Position numbers and translations under genes: made by a program. This document shows, piece after piece, positions 1 to 7,664 of a DNA stretch of 64,000 nt. A model generated the notes under the pieces. That model saw nothing but the letters and a program-made list of their open reading frames with translations. It ran no database searches and was not told where the DNA came from. Source of the DNA: JAGPUQ01 sp963708735. GTDB taxonomy: Bacteria > Pseudomonadota > Gammaproteobacteria > Pseudomonadales > Porticoccaceae. The DNA is taken from contig CAVPTW010000009.1 in the NCBI GenBank assembly GCA_963708735.1, positions 1 to 64,000 of the forward strand, given 5' to 3'. How positions within the stretch are numbered: the stretch's first letter is position 1; every line of letters starts with the position of its first letter.

Positions 1-236
1 GCGATGCTCTGCAGGCGGTTGGCAAGATCATGGCCCGAGGTAGCGGGCGGCAACGGCTTGTTGTCTTTCCGATAAAGCGCTATGGCTTCTTCGACGATTT
101 GACAAAGTTCCTCGAACACCTGCTTTTCGTCGTCTCCGTGGCAACCGCCAAGAACCAACCCCGGTGCGCTGCCGACGTAGCACTGGTCTTCTTCAGACCA
201 TTCAACGATCTTTGCGTATTTCGCGCTGTCTTTCAT
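1..236 (-). CDS. hicB: HicB-family antitoxin, 3' part missing at window edge
   Basis: The start ATG (234-236) follows a strong GGAGGA ribosome site, and 78 residues are visible before the window edge cuts the gene. The N-terminal pattern matches the HicB-like antitoxin fold: a VEWSEED strand, YVGSAPGL, GGCHGDDE, then a helix with FEELCQIVEEAI. Known HicB proteins bind and neutralise the HicA mRNA interferase and repress their own operon through a C-terminal DNA-binding domain, which lies outside the window. The ATG overlaps by four bases (ATGA) the stop that ends the upstream hicA frame, as expected for a translationally coupled pair. Because that hicA frame is broken, this antitoxin may be a leftover partner. 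Confidence 0.8.
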   Translation of the reverse strand, partial: MKDSAKYAKIVEWSEEDQCYVGSAPGLVLGGCHGDDEKQVFEELCQIVEEAIALYRKDNKPLPPATSGHDLANRLQSI

Positions 237-430
237 TTCTTCAATTCCTCCAGCGCCAAGTGTACTGCCCGGACCTGATAGTGTTTTGCATCATCTCCCT
301 ATTTACCTGAGATCGTCACGGGTTTTCGGACTCTCGGATGGGTGAAATTTCGATGGCTGCCCTTGCCGCCACGCTTCACGAACCCGGCCTTTTCCAGTAC
401 CGCGATCAACTCCCTGATTTTTGGCGGCAT
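233..430 (-). pseudogene. hicA: HicA-family toxin interrupted by in-frame amber codon
   Basis: From ATG at 428-430 the frame reads as a typical short HicA: MPPKIRELI, then AGFVKRGGKGSHRNF with the conserved GSH histidine at residue 26, then HPRVRKPVTISGK. A TAG stop at 299-301 ends it after 43 residues. The same frame continues past the stop with GDDAKHYQ and a C-terminal helix ending EELKK, then TGA overlapping the hicB start. GDDAK-x-YQ is the normal continuation of this HicA subfamily, so the intact gene would have had 65 codons. A TAA lies in frame just upstream of the ATG, so no earlier start exists. I read this as a nonsense-inactivated toxin; amber readthrough or a sequencing error are the alternatives. 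Confidence 0.75.
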
Positions 431-484
431 CCTCCGATCCCTGTTTTATGGATCGCATGACTGCACCACCTTCCGGCATCCAAA

Positions 485-3247
485 TCAATGCGCCTCATCC
501 CAGTTCGCGCCCACGCCCACGTCCACCAGCAGCGGCACTGCCAGTTCGGCGGCCCCCTGCATGAGCGCGACGATGGCGGTGCGCACCGCCGCCAGTTCGT
601 CGGTGGGAACTTCGAGCACCAGTTCGTCGTGGACCTGCATGATCAGCTTGGTGGCAAGGCGTTCGCGGGTCAGCCAGCCATCCACCGCGATCATGGCGCG
701 CTTGATGATGTCGGCGGCGGTGCCCTGCAAGGGGGCGTTGATGGCGGCGCGCTCGGCGGCCTGGCGGCGCTGGTTGTTGCGGTCGCGGATCTCGGGTACA
801 TAGAGCCGCCGGCCGTAGAGGGTCTCCACATAGCCGGTGTCGGCGGCGCGCTGGCGGGTGGATTCCATGTAGGTACGCACCCCGGGGTAGCGCTCGAAGT
901 AGCGGTCGATGTATTCCTGCGCCTGGTTGCGGCCCAGGTTGAGCTGGCGACCCAGCCCGAACGCGGACATGCCATAGATGAGCCCGAAGTTGATCGCCTT
1001 GGCGCTGCGCCGCTGCTCGGGCGTCACGGCGGCGAGCGCCACGCCAAACACTTCGGCCGCGGTGGCGCTGTGAATGTCGAGCCCGGCGGCGAAGGCGCGC
1101 CGCAGGCCGGCATCCCCGGACAGGTGCGCCATGATGCGCAGCTCGATCTGGGAGTAGTCGGCGGCGAGGATGGCACTGCCCGGCGGGGCCACGAAGGCCT
1201 GGCGGATGCGGCGACCTTCGATGGTGCGCACCGGGATATTCTGCAGATTGGGGTCGGACGATGACAGTCGCCCGGTGGCGGTGACGGCCTGGTGGTAAGA
1301 GGTGTGGATGCGCCCGGTATCCGGGTCGATCATCTCCGGCAGGCGGTCGGTGTAGGTGGATTTGAGCTTGCTGAGGCCGCGGTATTCGATCAGCACCTTG
1401 GGCAGCGGGTAGTCGAGCGCCAACTCCTGGAGTACATCCTCGGCGGTGGAGGGCGCGCCGGTGGGGGTTTTCCGCGTCACCGGCAAGCCCAGCTTGACGT
1501 AGAGAATCTCGCCGAGTTGCTTCGGCGAACCCAGGTTGAAGGGCTGCCCCGCGAGGTCATGGGCGCGCTGTTCCAGCTCGGCCAGGCTCGCGCCCAGCTC
1601 CAGGCTTTGCTCGGCCAGCAGCCGGCCATCGACCAGAGCGCCGTTGCGCTCGATGCGGGACAGCACGGGCACCAGGGGGATTTCGATGTCGCGGAACACC
1701 GCAGCGGGACCGGGTTGTTCGCGCAGGCGCGGCCACAGGGTTTGATGCAGGCGCAGGGTGACATCGGCGTCCTCGGCGGCGTAGGGGCCGGCCTGCTCCA
1801 GTTCGATCTGGTTGAAGGTGAGCTGCTTGGCGCCCTTGCCGGCGATGTCCTCGAAGTGGATGGTCGTCTCGCCCAGATATTTGAGCGCGAGCGTGTCCAG
1901 GTCGTGGCGCGATCCGGTGGGGTCCAGGACATAGGATTCCAGCATGGTGTCGTAGGCGATGCCGCGCAGTTCGATGCCGTAGCGGGCCAGCACGCTCATG
2001 TCGTATTTGAGATTCTGCCCGACCTTGGGCCGCGCGGGGTCTTCGAGCAGGGGCTTGAGGGCGGCCAGCACCCGCTGGCGGTCGAGCTGCGGCGGCACGC
2101 CGAGGTAGTCGTGGGCGAGGGGAACATAGGCCGCTGCGCCCGGCTCGATGGCGAACGACACTCCGACCAGTTCGGCCTGCATGTAGTTGAGGCTGGTGGT
2201 CTCGGTGTCGAAGGCAAACAGCGCGCAGGTCGCGAGGCGCGCGAGCCAGGCTTCGAACACCGTCCACTCCAGAATGGTTTCGTAGTGACGGGTGCTGGCT
2301 GGGTCGCTCGCCTCGTCGGCTGCGCTGTCGGCTGCGTTCGCCGTGGCGGCGGGTCCGCTGTCGGGGCCCGCGGTGAGCAGTTCTTCCACCCAACTCTTGA
2401 ACTCGAACTCGCGAAACAGCGCGAGCAGCGCGTCCCGGTCCGGGGTGCCGTTGCGAAGCCCGTCGGGACCGAACTCGAGCGGCACATCGCAGCGGATGGT
2501 GGCGAGCTGGCGCGAGAGGTAGGCGGCCTCGCGGTGCTCGGCGAGTTTTTCGGGCATCTGTTTCGCCCCGCGCACGGGCAGTTCGCGGATTTTTTCCAGG
2601 TTGCCGTAGATCGCATCGAGATCGCCCAGCGCCATGAGCAGCGCGGGCGCGGTCTTTTCCCCGATCCCCGGCACACCGGGAATGTTGTCGGACTTGTCGC
2701 CCACCAGGGCCAGGTAATCGATGATGAGCCGGGGCGGTACCCCGAACTTGCTTTCGACGCCGGCCGCATCCAGCACGGTGTTGGTCATGGTGTTGACGAG
2801 GGTGACGTGCCCGTCCACCAGTTGCGCCATGTCCTTGTCGCCGGTGGAGATGACCACCGGCCGCCCGTCCCGGGCGGCGGCGGTGGCAAGCGTGCCGATC
2901 ACATCGTCGGCCTCCACACCTTCCACCACCAGCAACGGCAACGCCATGGCGCGCACGATGTCGTGGATGGGTTGAATCTGTGCCCGCAGTTCGTCCGGCA
3001 TCGGTGGCCGGTGCGCCTTGTAGCGCTCGAACAGTTCATCGCGAAAGGTCTTGCCCTTGGCGTCGAACACCACCACCACGGGGCTGTTCGGGTAATCCTT
3101 CTGCAGCCGGCGCAGCATCGAAATGACGCCCTTGGTGGCACCGGTGGGCACGCCCTTGGAGCTGTTCAGGGGCGGCAGGGCATGGAATGCCCGGTAGAGG
3201 TAGGACGAGCCATCGACGAGCACGAGGGGCGCAGAGACCTGATTCAT
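485..3247 (-). CDS. polA: DNA polymerase I
   Basis: Protein of 920 residues, the usual length for full Pol I. It fills gaps and removes RNA primers during replication and repair. Three parts are visible: an N-terminal 5'-3' exonuclease (LVLVDGSSYLYRAFHAL at the start, later NIPGVPGIGEKTA), a 3'-5' proofreading domain with intact DTET near residue 346, and the polymerase domain with DYSQIELR (near 696), RRSAKAINFGLIYG (near 746) and QVHDEL (near 869). Proofreading should therefore be active. I chose the ATG at 3245-3247 because it begins right before the conserved exonuclease strand; an in-frame TTG twelve codons upstream is less likely. It sits upstream of the hicAB remnant, which is on the same strand. 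Confidence 0.96.
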   Translation of the reverse strand: MNQVSAPLVLVDGSSYLYRAFHALPPLNSSKGVPTGATKGVISMLRRLQKDYPNSPVVVVFDAKGKTFRDELFERYKAHRPPMPDELRAQIQPIHDIVRAMALPLLVVEGVEADDVIGTLATAAARDGRPVVISTGDKDMAQLVDGHVTLVNTMTNTVLDAAGVESKFGVPPRLIIDYLALVGDKSDNIPGVPGIGEKTAPALLMALGDLDAIYGNLEKIRELPVRGAKQMPEKLAEHREAAYLSRQLATIRCDVPLEFGPDGLRNGTPDRDALLALFREFEFKSWVEELLTAGPDSGPAATANAADSAADEASDPASTRHYETILEWTVFEAWLARLATCALFAFDTETTSLNYMQAELVGVSFAIEPGAAAYVPLAHDYLGVPPQLDRQRVLAALKPLLEDPARPKVGQNLKYDMSVLARYGIELRGIAYDTMLESYVLDPTGSRHDLDTLALKYLGETTIHFEDIAGKGAKQLTFNQIELEQAGPYAAEDADVTLRLHQTLWPRLREQPGPAAVFRDIEIPLVPVLSRIERNGALVDGRLLAEQSLELGASLAELEQRAHDLAGQPFNLGSPKQLGEILYVKLGLPVTRKTPTGAPSTAEDVLQELALDYPLPKVLIEYRGLSKLKSTYTDRLPEMIDPDTGRIHTSYHQAVTATGRLSSSDPNLQNIPVRTIEGRRIRQAFVAPPGSAILAADYSQIELRIMAHLSGDAGLRRAFAAGLDIHSATAAEVFGVALAAVTPEQRRSAKAINFGLIYGMSAFGLGRQLNLGRNQAQEYIDRYFERYPGVRTYMESTRQRAADTGYVETLYGRRLYVPEIRDRNNQRRQAAERAAINAPLQGTAADIIKRAMIAVDGWLTRERLATKLIMQVHDELVLEVPTDELAAVRTAIVALMQGAAELAVPLLVDVGVGANWDEAH

Positions 3248-3338
3248 GATGCGGTTCCGGAGGGCAGCGACAAGGATACCCAAAAGCGCGAATCCGGTTT
3301 ACGGGGTCTGGTCGCAGGGGCGAATTCGCAGTCTTTGG

Positions 3339-3380
3339 CCCCTTCGACAGGCTCAGGACCGACGGGCTCAGGGCGACCGG
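3339..3380. repeat. Imperfect tandem GGCTCAGG-type intergenic repeat
   Basis: Within the 292-base gap between polA and thrB there are two neighbouring imperfect copies of a roughly 16-base unit, at about 3350-3364 and 3365-3380, both starting GGCTCAGG. They are preceded by CCCCTTCGACA. From memory, similar CTTCGACA-GCTCAGG-GCGA elements occur as dispersed palindromic repeats in proteobacterial genomes. I saw no second copy elsewhere in this window. The rest of the gap shows nothing I can name. Confidence 0.4.
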
Positions 3381-3539
3381 AAATGACTGTGCGCCGGAAG
3401 CCTCTATTGCCGAATACAAAGGGGGCCGAGTACAACGGACTGCCGAGAACAGTGTGGCGATCCCGGAACCACTCGCAACCGTGTTTCGCGGTACCCTTGG
3501 CGAAGTGGCCGTCGCCGCGGCATGCCTCCGGTTAGTCTC

Positions 3540-4505
3540 ATGGCCGTCTATACCACTCCCGATCCCGAAGAGCTGGCGGCGCTCTGCCACCGCCTGGGCC
3601 TGGGTACGCCCAGCGCCGTTACCCCGGTCGCCGCCGGCGTCGAAAACTCCACCTGGTTCCTGACCGTACCAGCGACATCAGACACAACCAGGTGGGTGCT
3701 CACTATCGTGGAAAACCGCGCCCTTTCAGAGATTTTGTATCCGGCGGCGCTGTGCGCGGCACTGCATCGGGCGGGGCTGCCGGTGCCGCCACCGCGCGCT
3801 GACGGCACCGGCAATCTGGTCCATCGCCTCGCGGGCAAGCCCGCGTTGCTGGTGCCGCTGGCGCCCGGCGAGCACCTCCCGGCGCCGCTGCCCGAGCACT
3901 GCGCCGCCATCGGCGACTTTCTGGGCCGGATGCATGGGCTGCGCCCGCCGCTGCCGGCGCCGCGCGCCAACCCTTTCGGCCGCGTCTGGCTGGAACAGGC
4001 AGCCATCACCCTCACACCCCACTTCAGTGCCGCGGACAACGCTTTACTGGCGCGGCAGCTCGACCGCTGCCGGCGGCTGGAATTCGAGAATGTCTTGCCG
4101 CAAGGGCCCATCCACGCCGATCTGTTCCGCGACAACGCGCTGTTCAGCGCTGGCCGACTGAGCGCGGTGATCGACTTTCACAGCGCCTGCCACGACTGGC
4201 TGCTGCTGGATGTGGCGATTGCGCTGCACGACTGGGCCGGCGGGGCGGGTGGCGGACTCGACACCCCGCGCGCCCGCGCACTGCTCGCGGCCTATGCCAG
4301 TCGCCGTACTTTCACCACCAGCGAACGGCGCGCCTGGCCGGATGTTCTGTGTCTGGCGGCAACGCGCTTCTGGGCATCGCGGGCACTGGCGCTGCGCGCG
4401 CCCGCAGGCGAAATCACCGGTCGCGCGCCGAAGGACCCGGAGGAGTTTCGGTTACGGCTGCTGGCGTGCGAGCAGGGCGTGGTCGAACTGCCTCCTGCGG
4501 GTTGA
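3540..4505 (+). CDS. thrB: Homoserine kinase, ThrB type II (aminoglycoside phosphotransferase fold)
   Basis: Protein of 321 residues that phosphorylates homoserine to O-phosphohomoserine in threonine synthesis. It belongs to the APH-like homoserine kinases of pseudomonads and relatives, not the GHMP kinases. The start MAVYT is typical of this family. Visible motifs are the N-terminal AGVENSTWFL nucleotide region, the catalytic loop IHADLFRDN near residue 190, and VIDFHSACHDW just after it as the metal-binding DFG-like segment. I chose ATG 3540 over an in-frame ATG six codons upstream because it matches family N-termini. Location next to polA is common in gammaproteobacteria. The gene stands alone, facing the convergent znuA. 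Confidence 0.92.
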   Translation: MAVYTTPDPEELAALCHRLGLGTPSAVTPVAAGVENSTWFLTVPATSDTTRWVLTIVENRALSEILYPAALCAALHRAGLPVPPPRADGTGNLVHRLAGKPALLVPLAPGEHLPAPLPEHCAAIGDFLGRMHGLRPPLPAPRANPFGRVWLEQAAITLTPHFSAADNALLARQLDRCRRLEFENVLPQGPIHADLFRDNALFSAGRLSAVIDFHSACHDWLLLDVAIALHDWAGGAGGGLDTPRARALLAAYASRRTFTTSERRAWPDVLCLAATRFWASRALALRAPAGEITGRAPKDPEEFRLRLLACEQGVVELPPAG

Positions 4506-4527
4506 GCGGAGCTGATCCAGGCTCGAA

Positions 4528-5463
4528 TCAGTCGGCCGGGGCGGGCTCGCCGAGACAGGCGGCGAAACCATCCGCCACTGTTTGCAACAGATGCGCATAA
4601 CCACCGCCAGCTGCGGGTGCCGGTGCGATGGTCATACCCAGTGCATCGACCACCGCGAACCGCGCGCCCAACTCCGCCGCCACCCTTTGCAGGCGCTCCG
4701 GGCGCGAATCGGGTTCGGCCACCAGACAGCGCACATCGGTACGGCCCATCAGCGCGGCAACCGAACGCGCGCCCGCCGCGTGGCCGGATGCGTCGCGGAG
4801 ATAACCCGCCGAGCGCAGGCCAAAGCGGTGCGCAAAATGGCCGAAGCCATCGTGATCGCTCGCAAAGGGCGTCCCGCGCAGGGGCGCCAGACGCGCCTGG
4901 ATGGCCGCTTCGGCAACATCCAGTTCCGCTTCGAAACGGCGCAGCCGCTCGGTCAGCGCGGCCTCGGTGCCCGGACTGCGCGCCGCGAGCGCCTGCACCA
5001 GGGCACGGGCGATGATCCGCGCATTGCGCGGGTCGAGCCAGAGATGCTCGTCGCGCGCCTGATCCGCGCCGCTGACCTTATCGCGGTCGCCATCACCAGC
5101 GGGACCCGCGGGCCAGGCGATGCCCGGCAGGGCAGCCGCGGTGAGCACTCGTCCGGGTGCCATCCTCGCCACCGCGCTGTTCAGATAGGGTTCAAGCACC
5201 GGCCCTACCCAGAGCACGATATCCGCCGTGTCCAGCATGCGCCGGTCGGAGACGCGCAAGGCGTACTCGTGGGGCGAGGCACCATCGGGCAACAGTTGCC
5301 GCACGTCGGCCAGATCGCCGGCCACGTCCCGCGCAATCAGGGCCAGGGGTTTGATGGTGGCGAGGATCGCGGCCGCCCGCTGTCCGGTGCGGCCAAACCG
5401 GCCGCGCCAAGAGCAGAACTCCAGCAGACGCCCCGCGGGAGGCGTCGCTGCCTGCTCAGCCAA
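4528..5463 (-). CDS. znuA: Zinc ABC transporter substrate-binding protein with atypical N-terminus
   Basis: Periplasmic zinc-capture protein of the ZnuABC importer, 311 residues. Cluster A-I binding-protein motifs are present: ATIKPLALIARDVAG, ASPHEYAL with the first His ligand, DEHLWLDPRNA with the second, SDHDGFGHFAHRFGL with the third, and VVDALGM near the C-terminus. The usual His-rich loop before the second ligand is missing. The N-terminus is odd: the only available start is TTG at 5461-5463, it has no ribosome site, it lies three bases from a Zur-like palindrome, and the first 30 residues do not form a signal peptide. A frameshift or sequence error in the leader is possible. The gene is divergent from zur-znuC-znuB, the usual arrangement. 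Confidence 0.85.
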   Translation of the reverse strand: MAEQAATPPAGRLLEFCSWRGRFGRTGQRAAAILATIKPLALIARDVAGDLADVRQLLPDGASPHEYALRVSDRRMLDTADIVLWVGPVLEPYLNSAVARMAPGRVLTAAALPGIAWPAGPAGDGDRDKVSGADQARDEHLWLDPRNARIIARALVQALAARSPGTEAALTERLRRFEAELDVAEAAIQARLAPLRGTPFASDHDGFGHFAHRFGLRSAGYLRDASGHAAGARSVAALMGRTDVRCLVAEPDSRPERLQRVAAELGARFAVVDALGMTIAPAPAAGGGYAHLLQTVADGFAACLGEPAPAD

Positions 5464-5465
5464 TT

Positions 5466-5482
5466 ATGTAATGTAATAACAT
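5466..5482. promoter_or_regulatory. Putative Zur box between znuA and zur
   Basis: The 17-mer ATGTAATGTAATAACAT is an imperfect AT-rich palindrome in an otherwise GC-rich region. It resembles the gammaproteobacterial Zur operator, whose core is ATGTTATA-N-TATAACAT. It lies directly upstream of znuA and in the shared region with zur, so zinc-dependent repression of znuA is likely. A second weaker dyad (AGTGT...ACACT, 5575-5593) lies before zur and could control the zur-znuC-znuB side. Both assignments come from sequence pattern only. Confidence 0.6.
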
Positions 5483-5614
5483 TTTAGATTCCGTCTCCTG
5501 TTGAATCTGCCGCACGCCCTGCCGAGGTGGCCGCGCCGTCACTGGCCGCCCATGGCAATTCCCCCTCTGCAGCAAGTGTAATACCATCACACTCATTCGT
5601 CCGGGATCAGATCC

Positions 5615-6094
5615 GTGATCAGCAACAGCCGCGCCGCCCATCGCGACCACGACCATGAGCGCTGCCAGAATGCCGCCCTGGCCCAGGCGCGCGCGCTGTG
5701 CCAGCACCGCAGCGCGCGTCTGACACCGGCCCGGGAGGCGGTGCTCCACCTCATCTGGCGCAGCCACCAGCCCATCGGCGCCTACACCCTGATCGAGCAG
5801 CTCGGTGCCGAACAGGGCCACCGGGTGCTGCCGCCCACGGTGTACCGGGCGCTGGACTTTCTGCTGGCCCAGGGACTGATTCACCGCATCCCGTCCCGCA
5901 ATGCCTTCATCGGCTGTCCGTTTCCCGAAGTGCGCCACCGCAACCTGTTCCTGCTCTGCCGCCAGTGCGGCGCGGTGGCCGAATGCAGCGCCGACACCCT
6001 GGATCAGGCGATTGCGAGCACGGCGGCGCGCGCCGGCTTCGCGGTGGACGGACACAGTCTGGAAATCGACGGTCTGTGCCAGCAATGTCAGTAG
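5615..6094 (+). CDS. zur: Zinc uptake regulator, Fur family
   Basis: Fur-family repressor of 159 residues. The N-terminal winged helix reads LTPAREAVLHLIW and LPPTVYRALDFLL, and the dimerisation half has CRQCGAVAEC plus a terminal CQQC, the structural zinc cysteines. Zur proteins bind DNA when zinc-loaded and repress zinc uptake. The regulatory metal residues include the HRNLFLLC segment. Translation begins at GTG 5615. The stop overlaps the znuC start by ten bases, so zur, znuC and znuB form one operon. Placement opposite znuA and in front of the transporter genes favours Zur over Fur or PerR. Confidence 0.92.
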   Translation: MISNSRAAHRDHDHERCQNAALAQARALCQHRSARLTPAREAVLHLIWRSHQPIGAYTLIEQLGAEQGHRVLPPTVYRALDFLLAQGLIHRIPSRNAFIGCPFPEVRHRNLFLLCRQCGAVAECSADTLDQAIASTAARAGFAVDGHSLEIDGLCQQCQ

Positions 6095-6810
6095 CGGCGC
6101 CCCTGATCGCGCTGCGCGGAGTGAGCAAACACTTCGACCGCCACCGCGTGCTGGACCAGGTGGATCTGGAAATCCCGGCGGGACGCATCCTCACCCTGAT
6201 CGGGCCCAGCGGCTGCGGCAAAACCACGCTGGTGCGCATCGCACTCGGACTGCTGCAGCCGGATACCGGCACCGTGACCCGGACGCCCCGCCTGCGCATC
6301 GGCTACATGCCGCAGAAGCTCGCCATCGACCCAACCCTGCCCCTGTCGGTGGGGCGCTTTCTGCAACTGGCGGAACGCGACCCGGCGAAGTGCCGGGCAG
6401 CCCTCGCCGAAACCGGGATTCCGGATCTGTGGGCACGCCCGGTGCGCGCGCTCTCCGGCGGCGAGACCCAGCGCATGCTGCTGGCGCGCGCCCTGTTGCG
6501 CCACCCCGATCTGCTGGTGCTGGACGAGCCGGTGCAGGGGGTGGATGTCACCGGCCAGGAGGCGCTCTACGCGCTGATCGGCGACCTGCGCCAGCGCCTC
6601 GGCTGCGCCATCCTGATGGTGTCCCACGATCTGCATCTGGTGATGGCGGCCACCGACGAGGTGATCTGCCTCAACGGGCACATCTGCTGCCACGGTACGC
6701 CGCGCCAGGTCTCCCTCGATCCCGCGTTCGTGGCCCTGTTCGGACATCGCCAGGCGCTTTACGCCCACCACCACGATCACCGCCATGACGATCACCATGA
6801 TCACGGCTGA
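6085..6810 (+). CDS. znuC: Zinc ABC transporter ATP-binding protein with His/Asp-rich tail
   Basis: ATPase subunit of the zinc importer, 241 residues. It has Walker A GPSGCGKTT, the signature LSGGETQR, Walker B LLVLDEPVQG and the switch histidine in VSHDLH. The C-terminus ends in a run rich in His and Asp (HHHDHRHDDHHDHG), a likely metal-binding tail. ZnuA here lacks its usual His-rich loop, so the tail may bind zinc on the cytoplasmic side; that is inference. ATG 6085 overlaps the end of zur by ten bases, and znuB follows 32 bases later. Confidence 0.94.
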   Translation: MSVAAPLIALRGVSKHFDRHRVLDQVDLEIPAGRILTLIGPSGCGKTTLVRIALGLLQPDTGTVTRTPRLRIGYMPQKLAIDPTLPLSVGRFLQLAERDPAKCRAALAETGIPDLWARPVRALSGGETQRMLLARALLRHPDLLVLDEPVQGVDVTGQEALYALIGDLRQRLGCAILMVSHDLHLVMAATDEVICLNGHICCHGTPRQVSLDPAFVALFGHRQALYAHHHDHRHDDHHDHG

Positions 6811-6842
6811 GCGGCGGCCGCTCCGGTGACGAGCGCGCGCTC

Positions 6843-7628
6843 ATGAACCTGGATTTTCTCTATTGGGCCGCCGCCGGTGGCCTGGGTCTGGCGGTGCTGG
6901 CAGGCCCGCTCGGCAGCCTGATGGTGTGGCAGCGGCTGGCCTATTTTGGCGATACGCTCGCGCACGGCGCGCTGCTCGGCGTGGCGCTCGGCCTGTGGCT
7001 CCGGATCGGCGGCGGCAGCGCCGTGCTGGTGACCTGCCTGGGACTCGCGATCCTGCTGCTGATCCTGGAGCGCTCGCGCATCCTGGCGGCCGATACGCTG
7101 CTCGGCATCCTCTCGCACTCGGCGCTCGCGCTCGGCCTGGTGGCGCTCGCGCTGATTCCGGGCGCGCGCGTGAATATGGAAGCCTTGCTGTTTGGCGATC
7201 TGCTGACCATCACCCCGGCCGAAGTGGCCGCCATCTGGGTGCTCACCGGCGTTGCCCTCGCGGTGCTGGGCTGGCTGTGGACCGCGCTGATCTCGATCAC
7301 CGTGCAGGAGGATCTGGCGCGCGTGGAAGGTGTCCGGGTCGGTGCGATCAAGGCGGTCTACAAGCTGCTGCTGGCCGCCGTGGTCGCCACCGGCATGAAA
7401 GCCGTGGGCGTGCTGCTGATCACCGCGTTGCTGATCATCCCCGCCGCCTCGGCGCGGCGCCTCGCGCGCACGCCGGAGGGCATGGCGGCAGTCGCGAGCG
7501 CGCTCGCAGCGCTCGCGGTGCTGGCCGGGCTCGCGGCGTCCTGGTGGCTGGATACCCCGGTGGGGCCTTCCATCGTGGTAGTCGCCGCCGGATTGTTCGC
7601 GCTGTCGCTGGCAGCGCGTCCGGCATAA
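6843..7628 (+). CDS. znuB: Zinc ABC transporter permease
   Basis: Inner-membrane permease of 261 residues in the ABC-3 family. It is almost entirely hydrophobic with short polar loops, compatible with the eight or nine transmembrane helices usual for ZnuB. Family motifs include GPLGSLMVWQRLAYFGDTLAHG near the N-terminus and the later VRVGAIKAVYKLL and TALLIIPAASARRLA segments. It forms the channel that pairs with the ZnuC ATPase. It is the last gene of the zur-znuC-znuB operon and is convergent with the chemoreceptor gene downstream. Confidence 0.94.
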   Translation: MNLDFLYWAAAGGLGLAVLAGPLGSLMVWQRLAYFGDTLAHGALLGVALGLWLRIGGGSAVLVTCLGLAILLLILERSRILAADTLLGILSHSALALGLVALALIPGARVNMEALLFGDLLTITPAEVAAIWVLTGVALAVLGWLWTALISITVQEDLARVEGVRVGAIKAVYKLLLAAVVATGMKAVGVLLITALLIIPAASARRLARTPEGMAAVASALAALAVLAGLAASWWLDTPVGPSIVVVAAGLFALSLAARPA

Positions 7629-7664
7629 CGCATCCCGCGTGCGTACCACCTGACGCGCGCCCTC

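Noticed and set aside
1292..3535. A 747-codon open frame on the plus strand opposite polA
   Set aside because: It is a shadow frame caused by high GC. Its translation is low in complexity and matches no family, while the minus strand encodes a full Pol I with all motifs.
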